Source of the DNA: Tolypeutes matacus
Taxonomy: Eukaryota; Chordata; Mammalia; Cingulata; Chlamyphoridae
Assembly (NCBI GenBank): GCA_026826555.1
Contig: JAKSZT010053764.1
Span: 37,057,902-37,121,901 of the forward strand
DNA: 64,000 bases
Reading direction: 5' to 3'
The notes under the pieces are model-generated. The model saw nothing but the letters and a program-made list of their open reading frames with translations. It was not told where the DNA came from and searched no databases. A program made the translations under genes and the position numbers. Shown piece by piece: positions 23,920-36,193 of the stretch (position 1 is its first letter; every line of letters begins with the position of its first letter).

Positions 23920-24160
23920 GTTAATAGAGTGATATCATATAGGTGAAATCACAAATATTTTATTGTAGGTTCACAACCATCTAAGGAGGTAATGGGAGGA
24001 GGGGTTATTATCCCCATTTTAGAATTTAAAAATAAATGAGCCCCAAAAAGGCTGTGTGACTTGCCCCAAGGTCACAAGGATAATAGTGAGCAAATCCTAA
24101 ACTCCAGCACCAGTCTTCTGACTCAAAGTCACCATTCTTCCCACTGCCTCTAGTGGGTTC
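23920..24160 (-). mobile_element. MIR fragment
   Basis: 'ggttattatccccattttag' with 'gtgacttgccccaaggtcac' is reverse-complement MIR. Confidence 0.8.
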
Positions 24161-24639
24161 CTTAAGAAAAACAAGAGGCATGGCCCAAAAGAGAACTCGT
24201 GCCACCTATTTTAAACAGGCAGCCTGAATCCAGAAGCAAAGCAGAAAGGAAAAAAAAGAAGAGGCCAGCATTCTGGGGTCATTCAGTCCACGAAGTCAAG
24301 AAGGGCCATGGATACTGTTTAAGACCTTTAAGATTCCTAGCTGCCTCTACATTTCTTCTTTCATCTTTAGTCCCTGAGTTCCATACATTTCCTTCTGACT
24401 TCAAGGCTATGGGACTTGTCCTAGTGAAAAATACAAAAAGCTTCTCCATTTTCCTTTTAAAACTTTTAGAAAGGGCAGAGATATGTAAAAGTACTCATGA
24501 AAATATTCTGGAACAAAACATAATTTTGTCCACTTTTTTCTAACCTCAACTGACATATAGGCAGAGCCAGCTTGATGCTTAGATTTAGCAGTCAACTGCT
24601 GGTACGATTCCATTTCAGAAGTTCCATAACAACTGTTTA
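24161..24639. other. Unassigned
   Basis: A 114-codon open frame on the plus strand (24199-24543) shows no domain or splice context; I treat it as chance. Confidence 0.4.
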
Positions 24640-24790
24640 GGGCAGTAAAAAGTTGGGGCTCTGCAGACTTGAATTTCAATCCTAGAATCTTCCCCTTAAT
24701 AGTTATGTGACCCTGGGCCTCATTTACCTTGCCTCTGAACACAGGAATAATACATCTTTTGAAGAGTTAATATATAGCAGGTAACAGACA
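24640..24790 (+). mobile_element. MIR fragment
   Basis: 'tgaatttcaatcctagaatc', 'gttatgtgaccctgggcctc' and 'gaagagttaatatatagcag' follow the MIR consensus. Confidence 0.7.
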
Positions 24791-25049
24791 TAATGATCTT
24801 GGCTCACAGATTTTTTAAATTATTCTCTAATTTCCTTTAGGTGGGTCCTGCCATTTCCCTCTTGTCTTATTCTGATCTGCTACAGGGGTGTGTGTTCTCT
24901 GGCCAGGCCCAGGGACATCTGAGTTGGACCTCTGCTTCAGGAGCACTGTGAGGGTAGGAAAGCACCTATCAATAACAAGCACTCAGTGAATATTCTGGTT
25001 CTCTGAAATTTGAGCACTTTTTACAACCTAACTGACATCCTGCAAGTTG
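24791..25049. other. Unassigned
   Basis: Nothing recognised. Confidence 0.4.
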
Positions 25050-25324
25050 AGTTTCCTATTGCAGTCTCTTGTTAATCCTTGTCTTCACCCAGCTACCAAT
25101 GGTTAGCATCCTAGGGCATAGTCCTTGGACCTCACCTCTTCCCTGATTACACTCACTCCCTTTGGTGACCTCAGCCAATTTCAGGGTTTTAAATATCATC
25201 TACATACTGATGATTCCCAAACATGGAGTTGGTAAACAAACCCCACCCAGAAAGTCCAGACTCATTTACTGACTATTTGATATCTCTACTTGACTATCTA
25301 ATAGTGGCATGATCAAATATCCCA
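25050..25324 (+). mobile_element. Ancient repeat, first part of a split copy
   Basis: 'tccttggacctcacctcttc', 'taaatatcatctacatactg', 'atgattcccaaa' and 'tgatatctctacttgact' belong to a widespread old mammalian repeat. Its continuation is found 2.5 kb further on at 27815. The family is not named with confidence (an old LINE 3' region is likely). Confidence 0.6.
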
Positions 25325-27814
25325 GTTTTTCCAGGACCTTACAGATTTGCACAGGACAATCCTGGTTTGTACTTCTGGTCTCAGCATCAGATTTTGCATC
25401 TGTCTGGGTTTTTCATTTTTTAACAGAGTATTATTATCTTTTCAGTTACAACAAGCTGGGATGGGTTTTGTGAGACTTCCATATTGGACTTCCAACACCT
25501 GCCATGGTCTTGCCTAGTGATAAGGAAGATGAATGGGCAATAAAAAGAGCTTTCACTGGATCATGTAGTGAAATTTGAAATAAACAGAGCTTTCTCTGGA
25601 TCATATAGTTAAATTTGAAATAACCTATCTCTCTTTTCCTGACCTTTCCAGAAGAAATATAACTGATGCTTCCCTAATGACAGTTTTAAAAAAAGTGTCT
25701 GGGATTACAAGAGACAGCTAACTCCTTCTGGCGTCAGTATTACTAGAAGTATTGGAAGCTTCTGCTACAGCCAGCCACTTGGTGTACCAGCCAGTTTCAT
25801 CAAGACACCTCCATGGCCTGAAAGATGCACAAAGATACCAGGCAGCTGGCCAATGAGGTCAATGGGAAATGGGAAATTATAGATTAGGAAAACTCTGTAG
25901 GAAATAGAGAACAAGCAGTTCTATAAGTAGATTAGTTTGAATGTTCTTATTGCAGTGGTCTTGTCTTTTACTCTCAGGTATAATTCTACAATCACTTAAT
26001 TATTTTATTGTTTCATAAGATGCTTTTTATTTTTACAATAAATCCTTCAGCAACACTGAGGTAAAAAATGAACGTGTCCATTTAATGAAAAATTAAGCAC
26101 TGGATTTCCTTTCTTAAATAATTGATGATCAAAGTATAATTTGTGCAAAATGTTGACATTTACCATCCCCTTGTGGCTATAATGATATCAATGACCATAT
26201 GAAAACCAGAAGATCCAAATCTGCTGAAGAAGGATCAGCAAGCAGTTAATTAAACCTTAATTTAATGGCTACTGTGAGAAGATTGTGTCCAGTGATGATG
26301 AGTATCTCATTCTGGGAAGCATGAATTTTCATATATATTGAATGGCTGCTCTTCAAAATTAATTTTGTTCATTTTTTACTCCAAGTTTTCTTGTACAAGT
26401 AAGAAGATTAAAGCAATAATACTTAAATGATGCCAATTTTATATCAATGTAAATCAAGCACTAAAAATAGACAATCCTTTAAGGTACTTTCAATAAGGAT
26501 TAGATTTTTTTCATCTACTTAATGGAATCACGTAAAACTTTTGGAAGATCATTCCAAATTGTAAATTGGAATGTCATTGTAAATTCAGTTTAGAAGCTCA
26601 GCATTAAAGACAAGATTATTTTTGCGGTAATAATATGAATGCAAATTTTGGTAGAGCACAAGGTCATGGTAAAACATGTTTTTATTAAATTAAGGATCTT
26701 ATGAGACAGAAATGTACTAGGAATCAGTTGTGGTATATACATAACTTATATTTAAACCAAATAATCTGTAAAAATAGATACTCCAGTTCTCAAAATTTAC
26801 AAATATTTTATATATACAAAGCTAAAATCATTAAACTTTAAAATTGTGTGAAAATGATGTTGAAATTTAAATGAAAGGCAAACTATACTTTTGCTGAAGT
26901 ATATTTTTTTTTGCTAAATAAAGAAAAGCCTTTAAGGCAAGGGAGGAACTGAACAGATGAAATAATCAGAACTCAGGTGGTACACAAGATTTAGCTTTGA
27001 AATTTTCTGATTGTGCTTTGGAGTATCTTGACATATAGGAAGAACATTTTGATGGAGATCCTACTCTTAATTGAATATGTTTATATTCTGCATTGAAATG
27101 GAATAAAGTTGAGAAGAGCTATAAATTTGTAGCATTTAGGTTTTGCTAAACATTCAAAGTAATCAAGAAACTTATTTAATAAGTTGTGTCTTATAAAAAT
27201 ATTTGTTGAATGGAGTGAAATTTATGAAAATAATGGCTTATATTTACAAATTTTAGTGCAGAAAAAATACAATTGAGAATTTCTTCTATTTAGGAGGATG
27301 TTCTGTGAATTTACCAGGTATCCAGATACCTATAGAAAGCATAGTATATCAATTAAAAATATGATGATCTACTGAGGAAAATAAATTATTGAAGAGGTTA
27401 ATCTCTTCAAATTTAGTAACCATAAAATACAATTTTGAAGAAGACTGTAGGAAATTTTATGAAAAATTATTAAGAAGACAGCCATATAAAAATACAGTCT
27501 TCAGAAAACTGCCATGGATATGTCATTAGAGAGAGAGATAGCCAAGAAAACAATTAAAGAATGTATGTACTCAAAATAATTATTCTGTTGTTACTTTTTA
27601 ATATTAAGATAATACTTTTTGCTTTAATGTACAAAGATATGTTACTTTTTAGAAAAATAATGGCATTTTAAAATAGTTTTTAAATAAAAAATAGTTTACA
27701 GGCCTGCTAATATACAAATTAGTTGGTAGATACATAAATATTTCAAAATTATATGACTTTAATTAAAACTCTCAAGTTTAGGTGTTAAATTATATAATTC
27801 CCCTATTACCAGCA
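25325..27814. other. AT-rich 2.5-kb block splitting an ancient repeat
   Basis: This AT-rich sequence lies between the two parts of one repeat. I see no poly(A)-ended LINE, no LTR pair and no long frame. It could be a decayed DNA transposon or old insertion; its origin is unknown. Confidence 0.45.
25541..25622 (+). repeat. Two-copy tandem repeat, about 41 bp
   Basis: Two adjacent units share 'agagctttc', 'ctggatcat', 'tagt' and 'aaatttgaaa', with only a few substitutions between them. Confidence 0.85.
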
Positions 27815-28150
27815 TTTCAAAGTTAACATATCAAACACTGAACTGCTGTTCTTTCCTGCACCATAAACGTGCTCCTTTTACAAACATCCTCTGCTCAGTT
27901 TAAGGCAGTTCCATGCTTCCAGTTGCTCAAGGCAAAACTTGAAGTCATCCTAAACTCCTATTTTTCTCTCACATCCCACATCAAATTCATCAGCAAATCT
28001 TGTTGGACCTACCTTCAAAATATATCCAGACTCTAATCACTTGCCACCTCCTCCAATGCCACTACCTAAGTCTAAGACACTGTCATCTCTCACCTAAGTG
28101 AGTAACTCATCCTTCATCTGCCTTTACTCCTCCCAATCTTTCTCAACCCA
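27815..28150 (+). mobile_element. Ancient repeat, second part of a split copy
   Basis: 'cacatcaaattcatcagcaa', 'atcttgttggacctacctt' and 'caaaatatatccagactc' continue the repeat begun at 25050. The same family is present in the opposite orientation at 52061-52620. Confidence 0.65.
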
Positions 28151-28333
28151 GAATGATAATTTTTGAAAAGTATAATAGAATTTAAATATTACCATTTTTG
28201 GAACACCCAATGAATTAATAAACCTAAACATTGAATATCAACAGCTGCTAACATCGCAAAAAAAAGGAAACAAGTGCACATTATATGCTTTTTGGAGAAC
28301 ACAATACCATCTAAAAAGTTATCTGAAAACATC
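28151..28333. other. Unassigned
   Basis: AT-rich flank of the L1 insertion; nothing recognised. Confidence 0.4.
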
Positions 28334-28349
28334 AAACCTGAATCTGAGA

Positions 28350-30023
28350 GTTCAGCAAAGTGGCAGTATACAAGATCAACAAGCAAAAATCAGTAGCTTT
28401 TCTATACACTAGTAATGAGCAAGCTGAGGAGGAAATCAAGAACAAATTCCATTTACTATAGCAACAAAAAGACTCAAATATCTAGGAATTCATTTAACCA
28501 GGAATGTAAAGGATCTGTATTCAGAAAACTACAAAACACTGCTAGAAGAAATCAAAGAAGACCTAAACAAATGGAAGGACATTCCATGTTCATGGATTGG
28601 AAGACTAAACATAGTGACAATATCAATTCTATCCAAACTGATTTATAGAGTCAATGCAATACCAATCAAAATTCCAACAGCCTACTTTACAGAAATAGAA
28701 AAGTCAATTACCAATTTTATTTGGAAGAGAAAGGGATCCCGAATAGCTAAAAACATCCTAAAGAAGGAGAGCAAAGTCAAAGGACTCACACTCCCTGAAC
28801 TTGAAGTGTATTATAAAGCTACAGTGGTCAAAATAGCATGGTATTGGCATAAAGATAGACACATTGATCAATGGAATCGAATTGAGAGTTCAGAAATAGA
28901 CTCTCACCTCTATGGTCAACTCATTTTCAATAAACCTACCAAGTCCACTTTTCTGGAACAGATCAGTCTCTTCAATAAATGGTGCCGGGAGAACTGGATA
29001 TCTATAACCAAAAGAATGAAAGAGGACCCCCATCTCACTCCCTATACAAGAATCAATTCAAAATGGTTCAAAGACCTAAACATAAAAACCAGGAGCATAA
29101 AACTCCTAGAATGTAACATAGAGAAATATCTACAAGACCGTATAATAGGTGGGAATCTCTTAAACCTCACACCCATAGCACAAGCAACAAAAGGAGAAAA
29201 ATAGATAAAGGGATTTCCTCAAAATTAATGAGTTATGCACCTCAAAGGACTTTGTGAAGAGGGTAAAAAGGCAGCCCACTTAATGGGAGAAAATATTTGG
29301 AAATCACACATCCAACAAGGGTCTAATATCCATGATATATAAAGAGATCCTACAGCTCAACAATAAAAAGACAAATGACCCGATTAAAAAAAAAAAAAAA
29401 AAAAAGGCTAAAGACCTGAATAGAAATTTTTCTAAAGAAGAAATACAAATGGAGAAAAAAAAAAACACACACACACACATGAAAAAATGCTCAGCATCAC
29501 TGGCTTTTAGGGGAATGCAAATGAAAGTTACAATGAGATATCATTTCAAACCTACTAGAATGGCCATTATTAACAAAACAGAAAACTGCAAGTGTTGGAG
29601 AGGATGTGGAAAGATAGGGACACTTATTCACTGTTGGTGGGAATATAGAATGGTACAGCCACTGTTGAGGAATTTTCAGTGGTTCCTAAGAAGTTAGACA
29701 TAGATCTACCATGTGACCCGGCAATAACACTTCTACTTTTATACCCAGAAGAACTCAGAACAGTGACATGAACAGACATCTGCACACCAGTGTTAATAGT
29801 GACATTATTCACGATTGCCAAAAGATGGAAACAACAAAGATGTCCATCAACTGACAAATGGATAAACAAATTATGTTATATACACATGATGGAATATTAT
29901 GCAGTTGTAAGAAGAAATGACGCCATGAAGCATATGACAACATGGATGAACCTGGAGGACATTATGTTGAGTGAAGCAAGCCAGGCACAAAAGGACAAAT
30001 ATTGTATGACTTCACTATTATGA
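28350..30023 (+). pseudogene. L1 ORF2 C-terminal half, broken
   Basis: This is the C-terminal part of L1 ORF2. It begins at the thumb of the reverse transcriptase ([22 protein letters not shown] text) and runs through the 196-codon open stretch at 28614-29204 ([15 protein letters not shown], then [12 protein letters not shown]). The Cys-rich C-terminal region ([16 protein letters not shown] at about 29594-29640) and the tail WINKLCYIHMMEYYAVVRRND (about 29860-29920) follow. Stops and shifts separate these, including an A-run of 20 at 29387-29406 and an ACAC run at 29465-29479. All enzymatic N-terminal domains are missing because the insertion is 5' truncated. The copy diverges from the L1s at 1 and 56600 and represents an older lineage. 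Confidence 0.9.
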
Positions 30024-30233
30024 ACTAATATAATGAGCAAACTCATGGAGTTAATAGCTAGAATATAAGTCACCAGAGAAAAGAATGTGGTTAGAGAATG
30101 GAAAGTTAAAGTTTAATCTGTGCAGAACTGGGTAAAGGGTTGTTTGGAAATGTTTGGAAATGAATAGAAATGGTGAAAACACATCATAGGTTTTGTAATT
30201 AGTAGCACTAATATGTGGGTATGATAGTGGTTT

Positions 30234-30257
30234 TTGTTGTTGTTGTTGTTGTTGTTT
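30234..30257 (+). repeat. (TTG)n microsatellite
   Basis: About seven TTG units within the 3'UTR of the older L1. Confidence 0.95.
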
Positions 30258-30646
30258 GGAGTAATGGAAATACTCTAATATTGATTGAAGTGATGAATGC
30301 ACAATTCAGTGATTATACCAAATACCATTGATTGTACACTTTATGAAAATTGAACCAAAAAATAATAGGGTGGGTTGGGGGAAAAATACACCAAATATAA
30401 GATATGGACTATAATTAGGAATAATACTTTGGAAATATTCTTTCAAAATTTGTTACAAATGTTTTATAAAAATGCAAGGTATTTGTGGTGGGATGATATA
30501 TAGGAGCCCTGTTTGATAATATGCATGTTGGTTTTGTAAGTTCACAACTTTTACTATACACTTATTGTTTCTGTATGTTCATGTATGAATGATAAACTTC
30601 AATACATTGTTTTTAACATGAATTTTTTTAAAAACCTGAATCTGAG

Positions 30647-31239
30647 CAGAACTTTAAGTCTAATTAACAATTTATAGGAAGTATAAGGGGCAGAAAGCAT
30701 GTTAAGTACACTGGAGGATATAATCAGCAAAATCCAGACTAGAAAATTCTAAAACACCAGCAACCTGGATTTCTCCACAAATAAACTAAAAGCTGAAGAG
30801 AAAGAGAGCGAGATACAAGGAAGAGGAAAAGAGAGAGAGGGAACCTATAGATTAAAAGAAACTTAAAGACATTAACTAATCACAAATCCCTTATTAGGAT
30901 CCTGATTTTTAAAAAATAAAAATATGGCATTTATGGGTTAACTGGAAATATACTGATTGGATTTATGATAATATTAAGGAATTATCATTACATTTTTCGG
31001 CATGAAAATGGCATTGCTTTATGTTTTTAAAAGATGCTCAATCATCTCCACCAATGTCTTTGCACCTCATTCAGAATGGAGTCATAGCTTTTACAGTGGT
31101 ATACTAAAACCCATACAAACTGACACTGTTACTTGTCACTTTATCTCCTATTACTCTCCTTCTTACTTGCTCTACTCCAGCTACATGATTTTCCTACTGT
31201 ATCTCAACTGTGGCAAGTTCAATCCTAGCAGTGCTTCTC
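30647..31239. other. Unassigned
   Basis: AT-rich, with a GA-rich patch at 30797-30841; nothing recognised. Confidence 0.4.
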
Positions 31240-31640
31240 TCTGGAACACACCTAAGCACAACGCAGTCGAAGTGCAGAAAAACAAGACAAAGAGACCAGC
31301 TTAAAGGCAACCAGAGAAAAAGAAATATCACCATCAAACGAGCAACAAATAGACTGACAGCTGACTTCCTGACAAAAACAAGGAAGTCCAGGAAACAACA
31401 GAATGACATATTTAAACTGCTGGAAGAAATGAATCAGCCAACTCAGGAAAAATATTCTTTAAAAATAACGGTGAAATAAAGATACTTTAGATAAAACAAC
31501 AACAACAAAAAAAAATAACAAATACCCAGAGAGAATTGGCTACCAGCAGACCTGCACTGAAAGAAATATTAAAGGAAGTTTTTCATACAGAAGGAAAATG
31601 ATCTCAGGTAAAAACATGGAGATGTAGGGAGGAAATCAGA
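31240..31640 (+). mobile_element. Ancient L1 (L1M-type) ORF1-region fragment
   Basis: 'caacaaatagactgacagct', 'gacttcctgacaaaaacaag', 'gaatgacatatttaaactgc' and 'ccagcagacctgcactgaaa' match the ORF1 3' half of old mammalian L1s. It is strongly diverged from the L1s of this window. Confidence 0.75.
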
Positions 31641-32515
31641 ACACCAGACAGGTTTAAAAAAGAACCTAAAATCAGGGTGTGGAGGAGTCTTATTCCTCCT
31701 TGTATCCCTGGCTTGGTGCCAGACACACTGCAGATTTTCAACAAATGTATATTGTAAGGATGCACTGTTTGACTTTTATATTTCTTATGCCCAATCTCAT
31801 TGCAAAAAGGTTTGAATAAGGTTTTCAAAAGATAAAGAAGACAATCAGCGAAAAGGCAAAAAGAATAGGGATAAGGTAAGCTCTAAGTATATGTCATAAG
31901 GTCCTATCTACTTGCTAAAAATGGGTCTTAAATTTGGTTCAACGTTTCCTAATAGCTAATTAAAAGAGAGAGAGAGAAGGTTCAGGATGTGTGGGAGGCT
32001 GGACTTACTAAGCAGTATAAAGTAGAAGACACTAAAAAGTACAATGTGAACAGTAACTTTACCCTACCATCATTTCTAAGCGACTCTTCAACTCTCACTA
32101 CAAAAGCATTTATCAAACTTCTTTCCTAAAATGAAATAGAAATTCTGAATTAAGTTGTATTTGAATTAAAGTAAAGAATAAATAGGATATAAAGGAAAAT
32201 ATATGCTCAGGTATATTGAGGTGAGGAGAAGTGGCACAAGCTCCAGGTTATAGAGAAACAGGCTCATACCCTAAAGGATGCTCATAAAACTTGGCCATTA
32301 TTACTTCCTCACCAGGGCTACACACTGTCCGCTCCCTGAAGGACAAAGTGCACAGCCCTTGATTTAACTCCCCCATGGGCAGGAAGCACAACACCTGTCA
32401 GTGCAGGTCTGTGCAGTCCAGTTCTCCCAACTCAGCTACAGGAAGCTGCAGGTTCCTCTCCTCCAACTGTAGAGCTATTTGTTTGGCTCTTTGAGTGTCC
32501 CAATATATTGTGAAA
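31641..32515. other. Unassigned, weak L2 trace
   Basis: 'ttgtatccctggcttggtgc' at 31698-31718 is L2-like. The rest is unassigned. Confidence 0.35.
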
Positions 32516-33311
32516 CTACACAGCCTGCCCTCCAATGTACCGGAATTAGACTCATTTTTAATTTTCCTACATATGGCTCTTATGCCTCTTTTATTTGAAT
32601 CTATAATTAGTACTATACCTGTTAAATACATGTTCCAGAGACTTACTTTGGGCTGTTCATATGCCAGTTGAACCCTGAATCTCAGCACAGTTGCAGGCAA
32701 CACCTACTCTCCAGTTCATCTGACTCGCCCAGGACAACTAACAAAAGGATGATGATGGACAATGCCCATCCCCCAAAAAACAGAGTATCTACAACTGCAA
32801 ATAAGATAGTTCCATCCATCCACCTCATGGGATCTAAGCCCCCTCTCAATACAGAAGCAGAGTGGGCATCACCATCCCCAAATCCTCAAGATTGAAGAAT
32901 GAACAAACATAAGACTAAGTGACTTATTATTATTCTAGTAATGGAAGAACTTGTAACATTGATATATAGGCAGCGATCACAGAGCTTCTGAGGGGAAGGA
33001 GAGGGCAGAATCGGTGTAACATTGGGCATTTTTAGGACATTGGAATTGTTCACATGACATTGCAATGAGGGATACAGGCCATTATATGTTTTGTCAAAAC
33101 CTATAAAATTGCATGGTGCAAAGTGTAAACCATAATGTAAACTATAGACCATGGTTACAGCAATGCTTCAATGTGTGTTCATCAAATGTAACAAATGTAC
33201 CACACTAATGAGTGATGTTGTTAATGGGGGAAAGTGGGGGAGAGGGAAGGGGTGGGGTATATGGGAATCCCCTATATTTTCGATGTAACATTTATGTAAT
33301 CTACACAGCCT
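32516..33311 (+). mobile_element. L1 3'UTR fragment without poly(A), 11-bp duplication
   Basis: Module B sequence fills 32527-33300 between perfect 11-bp repeats CTACACAGCCT (32516-32526 and 33301-33311). It stops about 20-30 bases before the L1 poly(A) site and has no A-tail. Confidence 0.85.
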
Positions 33312-34109
33312 TGGCCCTTGCCCACAAAGCAAATACCTGAGTGATGGCCGCCTCCCCTGAGATAGCCAAGCCCAGATGCTGCTGGGGGAGGGAGCCTGCA
33401 GGAGCCTGCTTAGAAGTGTTAATTACCCTTGACACACAGGGCCAGGAAATAGAGACTCACAGTCACAGGAATAAAGAAGAGAGACAGAATGTCCCAAGAA
33501 AAGCAGGGTTACCACCTTAAGTCTTCTCTAAACAACCAACCAGAAAGACAAGTCCAGGAACTAGTTGTGGGCTGCCCCATTGACACAGGTCCCAGGGAGC
33601 CAGGGTGCAAAAGAGCAGGCATCTTTGTTCCTATGTCAGCGGTAAGACACTGTGAAATTGTCTGAGGATTGTGGCACTGCCATCAGCATGGCAACTGTGT
33701 ACCTGTACGTGTGTTTGCACGTGTGTAGGGGGGTAAGAGAGCATTCTTGAGTCCCCGGGCTCTCCTTCGGTCTCCTTCTCCAGTGGCAGTGATTTTCAGT
33801 GTCTGACAAGACTGAATGTATACAGTCTCTGCAGCTCCTCCTCTCCCCTCCTTACCTACCCTCACTTCAGCCTGGTCACCTTACAGGAGAAGGATCTGTT
33901 TAGTTACTGCAAAGCAAACACTGCTCTTAGCTGAGCTTTGGGGCAGGGAAGTCATTGACTCACGGATGTCCCTTTTCTTGGTTCTAGTGCTGGGGAACCC
34001 AGGACCACTGGCACGCATGCCAGCACCCCTCTACAGGTATGGCAGGCTCTCTTTATCTCTCTTTACAACTGAGCTTTATGTCCGAGATACAAGCATTACA
34101 GGGAGAGAA
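33312..34109. other. GC-richer single-copy-looking DNA
   Basis: Locally higher GC. Open frames of up to 116 codons are seen (33816-34166), but no conserved domain. A possible acceptor/donor pair around 33990-34036 is too weak to call an exon. Confidence 0.35.
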
Positions 34110-34114
34110 AATCT

Positions 34115-34345
34115 CTGCCGAGTGGAGGGATTTAAGAGCAATAGGGTCTGGAGCCAAACTCCCTGAATTCAAATCCTAGATTTGCCCCTTCCAAGTTAGG
34201 TGATCTGGGAAAATTAATCTCTGTGCATCCGTTTCCTCATCTGCAAATTGGGTCACAGTAACACCTTCTTCAGCAGGTGGTAATAAGGATTTAATAACTT
34301 AAGACCACTGAAGGGCTAGAACAGTGCCTGGCACAAAATCTTATG
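34115..34345 (+). mobile_element. MIR fragment
   Basis: 'ccctgaattcaaatcctaga' , 'cgtttcctcatctgcaaatt' and 'aacagtgcctggcacaaa' are near-consensus MIR. Confidence 0.85.
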
Positions 34346-34399
34346 ATTTCCTAAGTGAGGCAACTGACAAAGTAAGTAAAGAGTAAGCAGTTAACCTCA

Positions 34400-34605
34400 A
34401 GAAAAAACTAGTGTAATGGAAAGCACACTGGACTTGGACTCAGCTGTAGAGACTGGGATCTCCTGACTCTGCCACAAACCAGCCAATATCTTAGGTAAGT
34501 CACTCAAAGTCTCTAGGCCGTGTTATCTGTTACTTGCACTTAGCAATACCAACCACTTTCCAGTATTCCTAGGAAAGCCCATGAGGTGGTAGAGGCAGCA
34601 ACACA
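34400..34605 (+). mobile_element. MIR fragment
   Basis: 'agtgtaatggaaagcacact' , 'tgactctgccacaaaccagc' and 'aagtcactcaaagtctctag' identify MIR. Confidence 0.75.
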
Positions 34606-34664
34606 CACTTTGTAAATAAATGTTCTACAAATATCTACAAATATTTAGCATATGCCCCCTAGAT

Positions 34665-35390
34665 TTTTTAGTCCCTTTGGTAACTTATTGACATATTCAC
34701 ATACCATACAATTCACTCATTCAAAGTCTATAATTTAGTAGTTTTGACTTATTCAAAGAGTTGTGAAACCATCACCACAATCTATTTTAGAACATTTTTA
34801 TCACGTGCATAAAGAAACCTGAAATCCTTGAGCAGTTACCCACACACACAAATTTTCCCCCACGACAACCACCACAACCCTAAGCAACCACTAATCTACT
34901 TTCTGATTATATAAATTTGCCTCTTCTGGACAATTCATGTAAATGGACTCTTGTAATGTGTGGTCCTTTGTTATGGAATTCTTTTTATGGCTGAATTATT
35001 TTCCATTGCTTGGACATACAGTATAAATGTGAGAGTATACTTCTGGACCCTCAGTTCTATCCCATTAATCTATATGTCTATCCCTATGCCAGTGCCACAC
35101 TGTCTTGTTAACTATAGCTTTGTAGTAAGTTTGAAATTGAGGTGTGTGAGTCCTCCAACAGTGTTTTTTTTAAAGATTTTTCAACTATCGGATTTATATC
35201 AGATGCAATTCCACATAAATTGTAGGATCAGCTCATCAATTTCTGCAAAAAAATAGCAGTTGGAATTTTTAGAGGGATTGTTTAGAATCTGTAGATGATC
35301 AATTAGGGAAATATTGCCATCTTAACAATATTAAGTCTTCCAATTCATGAACATGTGATGTGCTTCCATTTATTTAGGCTTTAAGAAAAT
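34665..35390 (-). mobile_element. Ancient L1 (L1M-type) fragment
   Basis: 'tgaaaccatcaccacaatct' and 'aagcaaccactaatctactt' are reverse-complement old L1 3'UTR. 'taatctatatgtctatccct' and 'agctttgtagtaagtttgaa' are reverse-complement ORF2. Confidence 0.8.
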
Positions 35391-35559
35391 AGATTTAATA
35401 AAGTTCAGAAACCAGAGCTAAAGACCAAAAAGATATATTAAAAAGAGAAGGGTAAGGCAAAACATGGCCTATAACAAATGACAAATATTATTTTTCTTGA
35501 GTATCTATAGTCAAGACAGTCCAATAAGAAAAGGTAACCAACATTAGAACAAGTTGCAT

Positions 35560-35705
35560 CAAGACGGGGACCATGCCTCTTTCAGTCACCATCAAATGCC
35601 CTTTTGAACACAATGCCTGGCACATAGGAGGTGCTTTCCACTCTCAACCACATACCCTGCCCAACAAAGTAACTTAGTAGGTATTTAATCACTATTTGCT
35701 GAGTA
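35560..35705 (+). mobile_element. L2 3' end fragment
   Basis: 'aatgcctggcacataggagg' with 'ggggaccatgcctctttc' and 'aatcactatttgctgagtaa' fits the L2 3' terminus. Confidence 0.65.
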
Positions 35706-36193
35706 AACATAGCTAAAAACCCACTGTAATTGCAAATAGATTTCTCAGATAAGTTATTTATAAGAACAAACACCTTGAAATTTTTCTAAATAAAAAAGCA
35801 AGAAATAGTGGGCATAACATGCTACCATTTGTGTAAAACACACAAACACATACACAGACACACAATTACTACCTGTCTGAGGATAGGGTTGACTCTGACA
35901 GAGAACTGGAAAAAATAGAGAGGGAATGAAAATATTTTTTACTCTATGCCAGTTTATAGCTCTTGAATTTTATACCATATGCATGTATTACTTTAAGAAA
36001 GTGTTTTAAGTCAAGTACAAATAGAGTCTGTAACCAAGGTGAAATACATATTTTTAAAAGGTCACATAAACCTGTACCTGCATGCTACAAATCATAATAC
36101 CCTGCATCTTGCAATCAACAAGTGAAAGGCAAGCATAACAGTAGATAAGATTATCACAAAAGAATGGGATCATAACTCAAGGAACCCAGTGCT
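35706..36193. other. Unassigned, with CA-rich patch
   Basis: 'cacacaaacacatacacaga' at 35838-35866 belongs to an old AT-rich repeat I cannot name. Confidence 0.4.

Larger units (their letters stand above)
28334..30646 (+). mobile_element. Older 5'-truncated L1 with perfect target duplication
   Basis: The element runs 28349-30631 between perfect 15-bp duplications AAACCTGAATCTGAG (28334-28348 and 30632-30646). It starts in the ORF2 thumb region and ends after a short (about 600-bp) 3'UTR with a TTG microsatellite and a T/A-rich end. The 3'UTR has a single tail module, unlike the younger copies. Confidence 0.95.

Noticed and set aside
33990..34036. Micro-exon bounded by TTCTAG and CAGGTATGG
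   Set aside because: About 50 bp, no neighbouring phase-compatible exon and no domain; chance splice pairs of this quality are common.
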